A stretch of 64,000 nucleotides of DNA from Gammaproteobacteria bacterium (GTDB lineage: Bacteria > Pseudomonadota > Gammaproteobacteria > Pseudomonadales > Ketobacteraceae), in contig JABLXQ010000014.1 in NCBI GenBank assembly GCA_013178375.1, positions 124,001 through 188,000 of the forward strand, in the 5' to 3' direction. Each line of letters opens with the position of its first letter. The stretch's first letter is position 1. The translations under genes and the position numbers were made by a program. The notes under the pieces are model-generated. The model was not told the origin of the DNA and ran no database searches. It was given only the letters and a program-made list of their open reading frames with translations. Below are positions 28,281-41,889 of the stretch, piece by piece.

Positions 28281-28621
28281 ATGAACACTCTCTTTATTCT
28301 CAATGATGGTCCTTATGGAACTGAGCGTAGCTACAACGGTTTACGACTTGCCCGCGCTTTAGCCAAGGAGGAAGGGCAAACGGTACGGGTATTCCTGATG
28401 GGAGATGCCGTAAATTGCGCCAAATCCGGTCAAAAGGTGCCTTCCGGATACTACAACGCGGGCGACATGGTCCGCATGGTGGGAGGGGAAATCGGGTTAT
28501 GCGCACCTGCATGGAGGCGCGAGGCATGATGGATGATCAGATCGTTGGCGGTGCTCGTCGCAGTACATTGAAGGAGCTCGCCGAATGGACTGCCGTTGCA
28601 GACAAGGTTCTAGTTTTTTGA
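28281..28621 (+). pseudogene. DsrE/DsrF-like protein with a one-base deletion
   Basis: The first frame reads MNTLFILNDGPYGTERSYNG through GYYNAGDMV and VGGEIGLCA, then diverges to a stop at 28529. The expected continuation (TCMEARGMMDDQIVGGARRS then LAEWTAVADKVLVF) is in the next frame to 28621. Restoring one G after TGCG at 28500-28503 rejoins them as GLCGTCMEARG, so a single base is missing. The merged product of about 114 residues would be a complete DsrE-family sulfur-carrier protein with its conserved cysteines. It may be a true pseudogene or a sequencing error. Confidence 0.85.
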
Positions 28622-28636
28622 GAGAAACTTAAAATA

Positions 28637-29212
28637 ATGAAAGTACGTGAAAGCGGGATGCCGGAAGAGCCCTGGTGGGCATCTTTTTTCGATACGGAGC
28701 GTGCTCTGGATGCGTTGCTGGTTGATGGCGCCCAGCAGGGGGATGTGGTGGAATTCGGCTGCGGATATGGCACTTTCACGCTACCGGTAGCGCTACGAAC
28801 GAAGGGCAGTGTCACTGCGTTAGATCTGGAGCCGGACTTGACCAGGCTTGTTCGGCAAAAGGCTGCGAAATCACAATTGAATAACATCCGGGTCGTTCAG
28901 TGCGATTTTATGGCCGATGGAACGGGACTGGACTCAGGCTCGCAGTCCCATGCCATGATTTACAACCTGCTGCACGTGGAAGACCCGGTTGCGCTGCTGC
29001 GCGAGGCGCATCGTGTGCTTGGGTTAGGGGGAACGCTATCGATCATGCATTGGCGCAGTGACATTCCTACACCACGCGGCCCCTCACTAGAGATCCGGCC
29101 TCGGCCTGAACAGTGCGCGAGGTGGATAGCTGAAGCAGGTTTTGTCAAGGTGGCGTGGGTGAATTTGGAATTATCCTGCCCCTATCACTTTGGTCTTGTA
29201 GCATTGCGATAA
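28637..29212 (+). CDS. Class I SAM-dependent methyltransferase
   Basis: 191 residues. Motif I VVEFGCGYGTFTLP, an acidic ribose-binding residue in TALDLEPD, and the post-motif region AMIYNLLHVEDPVALLREAH identify a Rossmann-fold SAM methyltransferase. The substrate is not identifiable. It follows the broken DsrE-like gene by 15 bp with a weak ribosome site. Whether it belongs to the sulfur operon is unclear. Confidence 0.85.
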   Translation: MKVRESGMPEEPWWASFFDTERALDALLVDGAQQGDVVEFGCGYGTFTLPVALRTKGSVTALDLEPDLTRLVRQKAAKSQLNNIRVVQCDFMADGTGLDSGSQSHAMIYNLLHVEDPVALLREAHRVLGLGGTLSIMHWRSDIPTPRGPSLEIRPRPEQCARWIAEAGFVKVAWVNLELSCPYHFGLVALR

Positions 29213-29350
29213 CATTCCTTTGACTTACCAGTTGCGAGCTCTTCGCAAAACCTTTGCATCGGGAGACCGCTATTGAGCAGCCCCGATCCATTCTGATTCA
29301 AGCGCGACAGCCACAGCCCTCCACTCCGTTAGTTTCCTGCGCCAATGAGT

Positions 29351-32988
<3,638 letters not shown>

Positions 32989-34239
32989 TCAATGATCGTG
33001 TGCGGCGCCGGATTTTTCGATATCCGCCTTGATGACATAACTGTTTTCGGTCACGTAGCGGGTACCGGGCTCAATGCCACCCAGCACTTCCACCCACTCA
33101 CCGGCTTCACGCCCCAGTTCCAGCATGCGTACTTCGTACTGGTTGCCCACTTGCGCAAACACCACCGTGAAATCACGGAATCCCTGCAAGCCGGCACGCT
33201 TGACTGCCAGCGGTGCGTCATGAGTGGCCACGACTACGTCGCCCGTCACAAAAACACCCGGCCGCAGTGCGCCATCCCGGTTGTCCAGCTTCACGCGCGC
33301 GTGAACCGCCTGGCTGGCTACCGCTTCCAGATCGATGCGGTTAATGGTGGCCTGGCGCTGCACTCCGTCACTGCCCCAGTGCAGCGTGACCTCGGCCCCT
33401 GGCTTGACCCGCGAAAGATCCTGCGGAAAGACCGCCAGTTCCGCCCACACCGAGGTGGAATCGACAATGCGCATCAGCGCGCGCCCTTGCGTCTGTTCGC
33501 CAGGATGAGCAGTGCGCTCCGCCACGATGCCGCTGATGGGTGCGCTGATGGTATGGGTTTTCAAACTCTCGTTGCTTTCGATGGTGAACAACGGCTGCCC
33601 TTGTGTCACCTTGTCGCCCAGAGACGCATGCACAGACGTAATCACACCATCGAAACGGGCCTGCACAGTGCGCTGCCGTTCCGGATCAGGCACCACCTTG
33701 CCGTAGACTTTCAGGGTTTCCTTCAGCTGCACCGGTCCTGCCACTTCGGTCTGGATTTCCAGCGCTGCGGCCACTTCCGGTTCGATTGCAGTGCGGCCCT
33801 CAAAACTGTCGTATTGCCAGGTGTGCGTCTTGCCTTCATGGCGGGCTTCGATGCTGACCACAAAGGAATGCGGTTCGTAAATCACCGAATCGCCGCGCAG
33901 AAAATCACTCTGCGGCTTGAAGCGGATGGTGTCCACCACATCGCCCAGGCGCGTCAGCTTTACGGTCAGCTCAGTGGATTCCGGTGCCAGCGGATTGTTG
34001 TCCTGATACAGCCAGGCACGATATTCCGGCGGCACGCCTGTTTCAAAAATGGCGAGTTCCAGCGTGAAATTGCCGTCGCGCAGCATGCGACCGCGATGCG
34101 GGCCTTTTTCCGGTTCAGGAGCGGCCTCGACGTGTTCAGCATCTTGACCGCCGTTGTCGCCATGGGAACGCCCGCCGTCGGAACAGGCAGCCAGCACCAA
34201 AGCCAGCATTGCAAAAAACAGTGTGTGGAAAACTCTCAT
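32989..34239 (-). CDS. czcB: Periplasmic adaptor, CzcB type, lipoprotein
   Basis: I prefer ATG 34239, which has GAGG 7 bp upstream and gives a compact lipoprotein signal (VLAAC); an in-frame ATG at 34251 adds four residues and overlaps the czcC stop. About 416 residues with an acidic/His-rich N-terminal segment, an HlyD-type lipoyl hairpin region (PISGIVAERTAHPGEQTQG) and a C-terminal beta domain ending AAHDH. Bridges the CzcA pump and the outer-membrane channel. Operon order on the minus strand is C-B-A-lipoprotein. Confidence 0.9.
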   Translation of the reverse strand: MRVFHTLFFAMLALVLAACSDGGRSHGDNGGQDAEHVEAAPEPEKGPHRGRMLRDGNFTLELAIFETGVPPEYRAWLYQDNNPLAPESTELTVKLTRLGDVVDTIRFKPQSDFLRGDSVIYEPHSFVVSIEARHEGKTHTWQYDSFEGRTAIEPEVAAALEIQTEVAGPVQLKETLKVYGKVVPDPERQRTVQARFDGVITSVHASLGDKVTQGQPLFTIESNESLKTHTISAPISGIVAERTAHPGEQTQGRALMRIVDSTSVWAELAVFPQDLSRVKPGAEVTLHWGSDGVQRQATINRIDLEAVASQAVHARVKLDNRDGALRPGVFVTGDVVVATHDAPLAVKRAGLQGFRDFTVVFAQVGNQYEVRMLELGREAGEWVEVLGGIEPGTRYVTENSYVIKADIEKSGAAHDH

Positions 34240-34250
34240 GGATGACCTCA

Positions 34251-35576
34251 TTACTGGCTAATCGGTTGCGCGGAAACGCCCGTCAGGCGCTCGATTTCAA
34301 TGGCGTTCAGATGAGCATTGACGCTGGCATCAATGACCGTGCTTTTTGCGCTCAGCATTTCCTGCTGGACCGCCTGCCATTCGAAATAGCCGTAGCGTCC
34401 CATTTCATAAGCGCGACGCGTATCGGCCAGTGCCGTTTCAAGACGCGGCAGAATTTCGCCAGCATGGGCTTTCACCACGTGCAGGTTGTGGTTCAGTTCC
34501 TGGTGCAACGCGAACAACGCGATTTCAATGCGCAACGCTTCCACTTCCCGTTCAGTGGCACCCAGTCCAACCCTGGCCTGAACGGCCGCCTCCTGACCCC
34601 GAAAACGGCTGCTGCCGCCCAATGGAATGGAAACGCCGGCCATCAAGGCCTGATCATCCGAGGCAGCGAGGTGCTTGACGCCAGCAGAAAAGCGCCACTG
34701 CGGTTGACGTTGTACCTTGAACAATTCCAGCTCGGATTCGCGCACACGCTGTGCCGAGGCAAAACGTTCCAGATCAGGATTCTGATCGACCCGGCTTTTC
34801 AGTTCGGCGAACGGCTCAGCGGCGGGCAACGTAAACAGATCACCGCTCACACGATCAAAATCCGGTGTCCGCGCGCCCCATTGCGCCGCAAGGCGGTGAC
34901 GGGCCACCAGCAGGCCGTGTTCAACATCCTCGCGCGCCAGTTTTACCCGCGCCACATACGCCTGCGCCTGCGCCACATCGGCTGCCGGCGCCAGACCTGC
35001 GTCCGTACGCCGCTGGATCAGCTCAACACCGTTTTCGGCTGTGCGCACAGCGTCCTGCGCGTGTGACAGGCTCGCCTGATTGGCCAGCACATCCAGGTAC
35101 AGGCGCGCAGTAGTGGCAACGGCATCCAGCCGTGCAATAGTTTCCTCGGTGGAAACCCCTGCCGCACGGGCTTGCGCCACATCCACGCGCCGCTGTTTCA
35201 GTGCGGATTCCATCACCCAGCTGATGCTGAGCGCCACTTCCGAATTTTCGAATTCCTGGTAGTCACCGCTGCCCAGGGCATCTTCCACCGTCAGAGACAA
35301 TTCCGGTCGAGTGGAAGCGCCAGCCTGCCGGACTCGTCCGGCCTGCATGGCATGCTGGTAACCGTAGGTCTTGAGTTCAGGGTTTTCACTCAGCGTGCGC
35401 TGAATCGCACTGGTCCATGTCAGCGGTGCAGTTTTGTCAGCCTGGTTCTGTGCCTGAGCGGGAATGCATAGCAGACATCCGGTAACGAACAAGACAACAC
35501 GGCGGAAATGCCGATTGACTGGTCGAACGCGCGCATCCTCGCTGCACGCAAAATGGAAATAACTGAAGAAATTCAT
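34251..35576 (-). CDS. czcC: Outer-membrane efflux channel, CzcC type
   Basis: 441 residues with AAAGGAAG before the ATG. A signal peptide lies a little inside (VVLFVTGCLLCIPAQAQ), so a later start is possible. The rest is the all-helical TolC/OEP repeat (RVRQAGASTRPELSLTVEDA and RDVRRAYEMGRYGYFEWQAV-like segments). First gene of the czc operon; the palindrome at 35627-35657 lies in its promoter region. Confidence 0.9.
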   Translation of the reverse strand: MNFFSYFHFACSEDARVRPVNRHFRRVVLFVTGCLLCIPAQAQNQADKTAPLTWTSAIQRTLSENPELKTYGYQHAMQAGRVRQAGASTRPELSLTVEDALGSGDYQEFENSEVALSISWVMESALKQRRVDVAQARAAGVSTEETIARLDAVATTARLYLDVLANQASLSHAQDAVRTAENGVELIQRRTDAGLAPAADVAQAQAYVARVKLAREDVEHGLLVARHRLAAQWGARTPDFDRVSGDLFTLPAAEPFAELKSRVDQNPDLERFASAQRVRESELELFKVQRQPQWRFSAGVKHLAASDDQALMAGVSIPLGGSSRFRGQEAAVQARVGLGATEREVEALRIEIALFALHQELNHNLHVVKAHAGEILPRLETALADTRRAYEMGRYGYFEWQAVQQEMLSAKSTVIDASVNAHLNAIEIERLTGVSAQPISQ

Positions 35577-35626
35577 TCGGCTTCCTTTGATCCGTTAAAA
35601 GTGAATCTGGACACTGTGATTTATCT

Positions 35627-35657
35627 GCTAAAAACCTATCGACAATCGGTTTTTAGC
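35627..35657 (-). promoter_or_regulatory. Palindromic operator before czcC (candidate BlaI site)
   Basis: GCTAAAAACC-N11-GGTTTTTAGC is a perfect 10+10 inverted repeat. Its 15-bp core CCTATCGACAATCGG (35635-35649) matches the core before blaI (37120-37134) at 13 of 15 positions. The core ends 59 bp before the czcC ATG, close to the 56 bp at blaI. On the minus strand TTGTCG lies inside the core with an A/T-rich -10-like stretch about 15-16 bp on, so a bound repressor would cover the promoter. Confidence 0.75.
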
Positions 35658-35694
35658 GCAAATCCATGCGCATTCTGATGTATGTCAGCGCGCC

Positions 35695-36684
35695 TCAATG
35701 AGAAATAAAATATTCGATGTAGTGATGCAAGGTTTCAGCGTAATAAACACTGACAGCTGTCAGCAGGCTGAGGACAGCCAATATTGTTCTGGCTGGAAAA
35801 GGCAAATAACGTTTCTCATCCAGCAAGAGGCAAATACGTTGCTCCAGTGCATCAGCACCAAAATGACAGGACGTACTCACCCACTGTTGCGGGCTGACCC
35901 GCGCAGCCAGACGACTAACTTTTATCAGAGTAGTGGCGATGATCAGCCGGTCTTGCATCTGTCCAGCAACGAAGGTGTCCGCGTCCTGCTCAACGGCTAC
36001 TTCGAACATCCCGTTCAGACGCATGCGCACTGAACGAGGGAACAACTGCATGAACAGTTTGAACAGGAATACCTGCAATGGATCATGGCGCGTAACGTGA
36101 ACGGATTCATGCAACTGCACCACATTCAGTTCGACCGGCGTCAACGCCTGTTCGAGGCCTTGCGTGATCAATTTTCGGGGTCTGAGAAAACCGGCAGTAA
36201 AGGCGCCAGGCACATCGCTTTCCAGGCGATAAACACCGTCCGCGCCAGGTGTTGCGAATGACATCAGCGTGCGGGTTTCCTGGGCATGGCGCCACAACTT
36301 GCGCACCGCAGAAACGGCATGCAACGACAAAAAAAGAAATGAAACCAGTGCTATCAACCCCAGTCCACTGAACACATGGAACGTTGCGGGGTGATACCAG
36401 CAGAGATGCCCGTGTTCGTTGCCATGAGAATGACAGTGATCCAGCGCCCAGCCCAGTTCGTGGCTCATGCTAGGAAGCAGAGTGACCACGATGGCCACGC
36501 CTCCGACAAAGAACGGCGCCCCGGCCATACACCAGAGAAAACGGCGACGTGCAGCGGGGGAATAGCGTTCCAGTCGTTGCAGGATTGCGGTGGAGAAAAA
36601 TGAAATCACGATAACCGTGGCTACCGCCGTCAAGCTGAAAAAAGCCCAGAGATACAGCGCCAGACCCGCATTACCCGCGATCAT
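35695..36684 (-). CDS. BlaR1-like M56 membrane metalloprotease with His/Cys-rich loop
   Basis: 329 residues, its ATG overlapping the blaI stop by 4 bp. Membrane segments at about 8-30, 48-70, 105-125 and 300-320. The cytosolic protease part carries the zinc motif HESVH (192-196) and a distal Glu232 in VEQDAD, as in BlaR1/MecR1. The C-terminal penicillin-binding sensor domain of BlaR1 is absent; the protein ends just after the last membrane segment. Between segments 2 and 3, expected on the periplasmic side, is DHCHSHGNEHGHLCWYHP (82-99), with six His and two Cys. This suggests metal sensing rather than beta-lactam sensing, followed by cleavage of the adjacent BlaI-like repressor. The fold is seen in the sequence; the function is inferred. 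Confidence 0.85.
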   Translation of the reverse strand: MIAGNAGLALYLWAFFSLTAVATVIVISFFSTAILQRLERYSPAARRRFLWCMAGAPFFVGGVAIVVTLLPSMSHELGWALDHCHSHGNEHGHLCWYHPATFHVFSGLGLIALVSFLFLSLHAVSAVRKLWRHAQETRTLMSFATPGADGVYRLESDVPGAFTAGFLRPRKLITQGLEQALTPVELNVVQLHESVHVTRHDPLQVFLFKLFMQLFPRSVRMRLNGMFEVAVEQDADTFVAGQMQDRLIIATTLIKVSRLAARVSPQQWVSTSCHFGADALEQRICLLLDEKRYLPFPARTILAVLSLLTAVSVYYAETLHHYIEYFISH

Positions 36685-37064
36685 TTGTCGTCCTTTGACT
36701 TGTTCTGACGATAGCGCTCGATCATGGCTTCCAGTCGCTCCAGCTGACGCTCATCCTGCTCGGCGGACAGGCTGACAAACGCCGACATAAGGCTGTCGGT
36801 ATCGGCTGAAAAATCATGGGTTACAGAGCGGATCAGTTCACCGATAAAGGCAGTTCGATCCATGGCGGGGCGGTAACGAAAAGCGTGGGCAATCTTCTCC
36901 CGGCGCAGCAGACCTTTCTTGTGAAGCCTGTCCAACGTGCTTTGGATCGTGTTCAGGCTACCGCCACGGCGCTTTTCGAAATGCTGATGAACCTGTTTGG
37001 CATCCGCTTCGCGGGCTTGCCACAGGTAGTTCAGTACCAGTTTTTCAAGTTCACCCAGAATCAT
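36681..37064 (-). CDS. blaI: BlaI/MecI/CopY-family transcriptional repressor
   Basis: 127 residues, winged helix in the first 75 (LGELEKLVLNYLWQA, GGSLNTIQSTLDRLHKKGLL) and a charged dimerization helix region after. It lacks the CxCx4CxC copper site of CopY, so it should not sense metal directly and would depend on the co-encoded M56 protease for induction. It is translationally coupled to that protease. A palindrome at 37110-37141 overlaps its promoter and is shared with czcC, so it probably represses itself and the czc operon. Confidence 0.9.
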   Translation of the reverse strand: MILGELEKLVLNYLWQAREADAKQVHQHFEKRRGGSLNTIQSTLDRLHKKGLLRREKIAHAFRYRPAMDRTAFIGELIRSVTHDFSADTDSLMSAFVSLSAEQDERQLERLEAMIERYRQNKSKDDK

Positions 37065-37489
37065 AAAAATGCGTCAGCCAACGGTACCAAAGACAGTTCA
37101 ACAGTATCGCCCAAAAAATCCGATCGTCAATCGGTTTTTGCATCGGCTGGATCAGTTGCCATGTAGTATTGTTGTTTGGTGCGTCTAAACCCTGCAGCAG
37201 CTGTCTTCAAATATGCAGTATGCGAGCGGATAACAAAATGTATCGCATTCTGATAACCTACCATTGCCCCTAAAACAAACGTTATCCACCAGTGACGATA
37301 ATTTAAATAGTTGAAATTTATAAATATTAACAAGTTTTACGCTTCCGATAGGTGTCATTTTCAATCAATGCTATTGCGAATCACATTCCCCCTTGGGCAA
37401 AGAATATCGAACCGCCGGGACCCAGGCGCGACTCGTGCCGCAAGCATTGGATGAATCCCAGCAGTCAACACCTGGAGTCTGCTTCAGCA
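37065..37489. other. Intergenic region between cusA and blaI
   Basis: The right-hand side of blaI (37065-37145) is its promoter with the operator. The remainder up to 37489 is partly AT-rich, downstream of both the cusA stop (37490) and the blaI promoter. A 68-residue minus-strand ORF (37127-37333) overlaps the operator and shows no motif, so I do not call it. No convincing terminator seen. Confidence 0.5.
37110..37141 (-). promoter_or_regulatory. Palindromic operator and promoter before blaI
   Basis: The core CCGATCGTCAATCGG (37120-37134) is flanked by A6 and T5 runs, giving an imperfect dyad like that before czcC; ATCG(A/T)CAATCGGTTTTT is common to both. On the minus strand TTGACG falls in the core and GATACT follows 16 bp later, a good -35/-10 pair, about 56 bp from the blaI ATG. 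Binding would block RNA polymerase directly. Confidence 0.78.
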
Positions 37490-40400
37490 TCAAGGTTCGG
37501 CCACTGGTAAGTGTTGTCTTCGCAAAAGCCTATACCCAACCGGTATGACCAGCATCGACAGCAGCGGTGCCGTCAACATGCCGCCCACCATGGGCGCCGC
37601 AATCCGTCTCATGATTTCCGATCCGGTGCCATCACCCAGCAAAATGGGCAACAGTCCTGCCAGGATCACCGCCACCGTCATCGCCTTGGGACGCACTCTT
37701 AATACCGCTCCTTCCCTGATGGCGTTGTCCAGCACATCGGCCGTGAGCGTCTGGCCACGAGCCTCGCGGCTGGCTATCGCCTGTTTCAGATAGAGCAACA
37801 TCACCACGCCGAACTCGGCCGCGACGCCCGCCAGGGCGATAAAACCCACGCCAGTTGCCACCGAGAGATTGAAACCCATGCCATAGAGAAACCAGACACC
37901 GCCGGTCAGCGCGAATGGCAGGGTTACCAGAATCAACAGGGCTTCACCGACATTACGAAACGTCAGATACAACAGGACGAAGATGATCAGCAATGTCGCC
38001 GGTACCACTTGCTGGAGTTTGGCGTTGGCCCGCTCCAGAAACTCGAATTGCCCAGAGTAAGAAAGGCTCATGCCCGGCTCCAGTCTCACGTCACGAGCGA
38101 TAGCGGTCCGCAGATCGTTCACAGTTGAAACCAGATCGCGATCGCGCACGTCCACATAAACCCAGCCCGACAGGCGCGCGTTTTCGCTTTTCAACATCGG
38201 AGGACCATCGTTTATCATCAGGTCGGCAACGCTGCCCAGCACGATCTGATGGCCCAATGGCGTCAGAATCGGCAATTGCCGCAGCCGCTCCAGCGAGTCC
38301 CGCCATTCCCATGGGTAACGCACATTGATGGGAAAGCGGGCCAGCCCTTCTACGGTTTCACCGATATTCTCACCGCCGATGGCGGAACTCACCACCGCTT
38401 GCACATCAGCGATATTCAGCCCGTAGCGAGCCGCACGGGTACGATCAATCCGCACGTCGATATAACGTCCGCCGGTCAGGCGTTCCGCCAGTGCGGAGCT
38501 GACACCGGGAACCGTTTTCGCTGCCTGTTCCACCTGTGCCGCGATGCGATCGATGGCCGCCAGATCGGTACCTGAAATTTTGACGCCGATCGGACTCTTG
38601 ATGCCGGTCGCCAACATGTCGATGCGATTGCGGATGGGAGGCACCCAGATATTGGTCAGCCCCGGCACGCGGACGACACGGTCCAGTTCCTCAACGAGAT
38701 TTTCAGGCGTCATACCGGGCCGCCACTGTTCCCGTGGCTTGAAGCGGATTGTGGTTTCGAACATTTCCAGTGGCGCAGGATCAGTCGCTGTTTCGGCGCG
38801 GCCCGCCTTGCCGAATACCGTCGCCACCTCGGGCACGGTCTTGATCAAGCGATCGGTGATCTGCAACAATTCGGCTGCCTTTGCCGCTGACAGTCCCGGC
38901 AACGCGGAGGGCATGTAAAGCAGGTCTCCTTCGTCCAGTGGCGGCATGAATTCGCCGCCCAGGTGAGACAGTGGCCAAAACGTGCTGGCAAAGAGTAGCA
39001 AGGCAATGGCCAGGGTCAGCTTCGGCCACCGCAACGCGCCATTCAGCAGGGGACGGTACAGCGCAATCAGCAGACGGTTGAGTGGATTCTGTGTTTCACG
39101 GGGAATCCGGCCGCGTATCCAATATCCCATCAGTACAGGCACCAGAGTCACCGCCAACCCGGCGGCACCCGCCATTGCGTAGGTCTTGGTGAAAGCAAGC
39201 GGCCCGAACAGCCGGCCTTCCTGGGCTTCGAGGGAGAACACCGGAATGAACGAAAGCGTAATGATAAGCAAGCTGAAAAACAGCGCTGGTCCCACTTCCT
39301 GCGCGGCATCCAGAATTACCCGCCAGTGCGCATCGCCCGTCAGTTGCTCGCCGGGATGCGCGTCCATCCAGTGTTCGATTTTTTTATGGGCGTTCTCGAT
39401 CATCACCACGGCCGCATCCACCATTGCGCCGATGGCCACCGCTATGCCCCCCAGGGACATGATATTGGCGTTGACGCCCTGGTGCTGCATCAGGATGAAC
39501 GCCGTCAACACGCCGAGCGGCAACGAAATGATAGCCACGAGAGCCGAGCGCAGGTGCCACAAAAACAGCAAACACACCAGCGCCACCACGATGAACTCCT
39601 CGATCAGTTTGGCCCTGAGATTGGCAATGGCGCGGTCGATCAAGCCGGAGCGATCGTAAGTCGTCACAATCTCCACGCCGTCAGGCAGCCCCTGTTCCAG
39701 TTGCGCCAGTTTTTCCTTCACCTTTACCAGCGTCTGGTGCGCATTTTTGCCGGACCGCAGAATCACTACACCGCCCACAGTCTCCCCTTCCCCGTTCAGT
39801 TCCACGATGCCACGCCGCATTTCCGGACCGCGCTGAATCACTGCGACGTCGCCCAGTGTGACGGGCACGCCATTGTCCGCCAGGCGCAAGGGAATGGACC
39901 TGAAATCGCTCAGCGATTGCAGATAACCCGATGCTCGCACCATGTATTCGGCCTCACCCATCTCCAGCACCGAGCCACCGGTTTCCCGGTTCGCTTTTTG
40001 AATCGCATCAATGACCTCGGTATGGCCGATCCGATATGCAGCCAGTTTGACCGGATCGATCACCACCTGATATTGCGCGACCACGCCACCAATGGTGGCC
40101 ACCTCCGCCACATCGGGGAGGCTTTTCAATTCAAACCTGAAAAACCAGTCCTGCAATGCCCGCAACTGGGACAAATCATGCCGGCCAGATCGATCCACCA
40201 ATGCATATTCATAAATCCAGCCTACCCCGGTGGCATCCGGACCCAGGCTGGGTCTGGCATTGGCTGGCAAACGCCCCTGTATCTGGTTCAGATATTCGAG
40301 CACCCGCGAGCGGGCCCAGTACAGGTCCGTATCGTCTTCAAACAACACGTAGACAAAAGAATCGCCGTAAAAGGAAAAGCCGCGCACGGTCTTGGCACCC

Positions 40401-40630
40401 GGCACTGACAGCATGGTTGTGGCCAGAGGATAGGTCACCTGGTTTTCCACGATCTGCGGCGCCTGGCCGGGATAACCGGTGCGGATGATCACCTGTACAT
40501 CCGACAGATCCGGCAGCGCGTCCAGTGGAATCTGTCGCATCGCATTGATACCCCAGGCGGTCATGAACAGGGCCGCCAGCAACACCACCAGTCGGTTGGT
40601 GATGGACCAGCGAATCAATTGCACAATCAT
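37490..40630 (-). CDS. cusA: Cu(I)/Ag(I) efflux RND pump, CusA
   Basis: 1046 residues, same length and register as E. coli CusA. The three copper-binding methionines fall at identical positions: Met573 (YMPSALPG), Met623 (LEMFETT) and Met672 (RIDMLATG). The proton-relay segment is [16 protein letters not shown], typical of monovalent-metal pumps. The start overlaps the CusB stop by 4 bp. Inner-membrane part of a tripartite copper/silver exporter. Confidence 0.95.
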   Translation of the reverse strand: MIVQLIRWSITNRLVVLLAALFMTAWGINAMRQIPLDALPDLSDVQVIIRTGYPGQAPQIVENQVTYPLATTMLSVPGAKTVRGFSFYGDSFVYVLFEDDTDLYWARSRVLEYLNQIQGRLPANARPSLGPDATGVGWIYEYALVDRSGRHDLSQLRALQDWFFRFELKSLPDVAEVATIGGVVAQYQVVIDPVKLAAYRIGHTEVIDAIQKANRETGGSVLEMGEAEYMVRASGYLQSLSDFRSIPLRLADNGVPVTLGDVAVIQRGPEMRRGIVELNGEGETVGGVVILRSGKNAHQTLVKVKEKLAQLEQGLPDGVEIVTTYDRSGLIDRAIANLRAKLIEEFIVVALVCLLFLWHLRSALVAIISLPLGVLTAFILMQHQGVNANIMSLGGIAVAIGAMVDAAVVMIENAHKKIEHWMDAHPGEQLTGDAHWRVILDAAQEVGPALFFSLLIITLSFIPVFSLEAQEGRLFGPLAFTKTYAMAGAAGLAVTLVPVLMGYWIRGRIPRETQNPLNRLLIALYRPLLNGALRWPKLTLAIALLLFASTFWPLSHLGGEFMPPLDEGDLLYMPSALPGLSAAKAAELLQITDRLIKTVPEVATVFGKAGRAETATDPAPLEMFETTIRFKPREQWRPGMTPENLVEELDRVVRVPGLTNIWVPPIRNRIDMLATGIKSPIGVKISGTDLAAIDRIAAQVEQAAKTVPGVSSALAERLTGGRYIDVRIDRTRAARYGLNIADVQAVVSSAIGGENIGETVEGLARFPINVRYPWEWRDSLERLRQLPILTPLGHQIVLGSVADLMINDGPPMLKSENARLSGWVYVDVRDRDLVSTVNDLRTAIARDVRLEPGMSLSYSGQFEFLERANAKLQQVVPATLLIIFVLLYLTFRNVGEALLILVTLPFALTGGVWFLYGMGFNLSVATGVGFIALAGVAAEFGVVMLLYLKQAIASREARGQTLTADVLDNAIREGAVLRVRPKAMTVAVILAGLLPILLGDGTGSEIMRRIAAPMVGGMLTAPLLSMLVIPVGYRLLRRQHLPVAEP

Positions 40631-41889
40631 GGTTGGCCTCCTGACGCCTGTGCCGGTTCCAGTTTTCGCAGCAGCCCGGACAGGCTGGCCTCGGATTCAA
40701 GCAGAAATTGACCGGAAGCTACGATGGTTTGGCCCTCTTCCAATCCCCGCCGCACTTCCACGTCGGTCTGGGTTTCGGTGCCAAGCTCGACTTCCACGGC
40801 GGCGAACGATCCGCTGTCCTCTTCCAGAATGACCAGCGTGCGTCTGCCTGTGCGAATGACTGCTTCTACAGGCACCCAGAGGCGAGGCGTCGAGTCCCCA
40901 ACGTCGATGCGCACCTGGGCCAGCATGCCGGGGCGAAGACGACCTGCGGCATTTTCGAATTCCGCGCGGACGGTCAGCGTACGGCTGTCTGCTTCAGTGT
41001 TGGGAATGATGGCGCTGATATGACCGGAGAAATCTTCATTCGGGAAGCCTGGCAATCGCGCGCGTAGCGCCTGACCTGTCTGCACGCGTGCTGCTTCCAC
41101 TTCGGGAACGGCAGCTTCCAGCCAAACCGGATCGATGCCATTTATTTCAGCCAGGGTCGTACCAGTATCAAGCGTCATGCCTTCACGTACCGACAGGGAT
41201 CGGACAACGCCGGCAATGGGGCTGGCGATGGTCACAATTGCTTGCACCTGTCCAGATCGTTCGATGCCGGCGATGAAATCCGGTGTCATTCCCATCCATC
41301 GCAAGCGCAGACGGGTGGACGCAACCAGCTCTGCATCGCCACTGCTACGAATCGCCAGGAATTCCGCTTGCGCGCCCGCCCATTCCGGCATCAGCACATC
41401 GGCCAGCGGTGCGTGGGCATCGATGACATCGCCCGGCGCGCGGGCATAAACGCGCTCAACGAATCCGACACTGCGTGCTTGCACGATTGCCACGTTCCGC
41501 TCGTTGAATCGCAAGGTACCGGCGATGTCCAGTGGCCGCTCCAGTACTTTGCGTTCAACGCGGGCCCGACGCAGCGCCAGGCTTTGCTGCAGGCCGGCGT
41601 CGATACGAACGCCGGATACTACTGCATTTGTTTCCGCATACCTGGGTACCAGCTCCATATCCATGAAGGGGGATTTTCCCGGCTTGTCGAAATGCTGGCC
41701 CGGCACCATGGGATCGTACCAATACAGTACCTTTTTCCCGGCCGGTTTCTCCGCTGCTATTTCCTGGGTTGGGTGGTCCAGCGATGACGCCGTCATATCT
41801 GAATGCTCGCGCGTATTCAGTCCGTAAACGATCAGCGCGCCAATCGCCGCGCTGGCCACACAGCAAAGCACTGTTTTCAATCCGCTCAT
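40627..41889 (-). CDS. cusB: Copper efflux periplasmic adaptor, CusB
   Basis: 420 residues with an N-terminal membrane anchor, then a heavy-metal-binding segment ([18 protein letters not shown] followed by [10 protein letters not shown], about 54-82) typical of CusB proteins, a helical hairpin and lipoyl region, and a C-terminal beta-barrel domain. Methionines in the N-terminal segment match the CusB site that receives Cu(I) from CusF. Overlaps both neighbours by 4 bp. Confidence 0.93.
   Translation of the reverse strand: MSGLKTVLCCVASAAIGALIVYGLNTREHSDMTASSLDHPTQEIAAEKPAGKKVLYWYDPMVPGQHFDKPGKSPFMDMELVPRYAETNAVVSGVRIDAGLQQSLALRRARVERKVLERPLDIAGTLRFNERNVAIVQARSVGFVERVYARAPGDVIDAHAPLADVLMPEWAGAQAEFLAIRSSGDAELVASTRLRLRWMGMTPDFIAGIERSGQVQAIVTIASPIAGVVRSLSVREGMTLDTGTTLAEINGIDPVWLEAAVPEVEAARVQTGQALRARLPGFPNEDFSGHISAIIPNTEADSRTLTVRAEFENAAGRLRPGMLAQVRIDVGDSTPRLWVPVEAVIRTGRRTLVILEEDSGSFAAVEVELGTETQTDVEVRRGLEEGQTIVASGQFLLESEASLSGLLRKLEPAQASGGQP

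Noticed and set aside
32992-34245. Plus-strand ORF of 417 codons opposite czcB
   Set aside because: Exactly mirrors the adaptor gene; no ribosome site or domain. A shadow frame caused by codon bias.
36681-37064. Beta-lactam resistance regulator
   Set aside because: BlaI/BlaR1-like proteins suggest lactamase control, but no lactamase is present, the protease lacks the penicillin-binding sensor, and the shared operator leads to a metal pump.
37127-37333. 68-codon minus-strand ORF upstream of blaI
   Set aside because: It overlaps the blaI operator and promoter and shows no family features.
39326-40408. Plus-strand ORF of 360 codons opposite cusA
   Set aside because: The minus strand encodes cusA with all three copper methionines at their exact positions; the antisense translation is low-complexity His/Gln/Arg and featureless.
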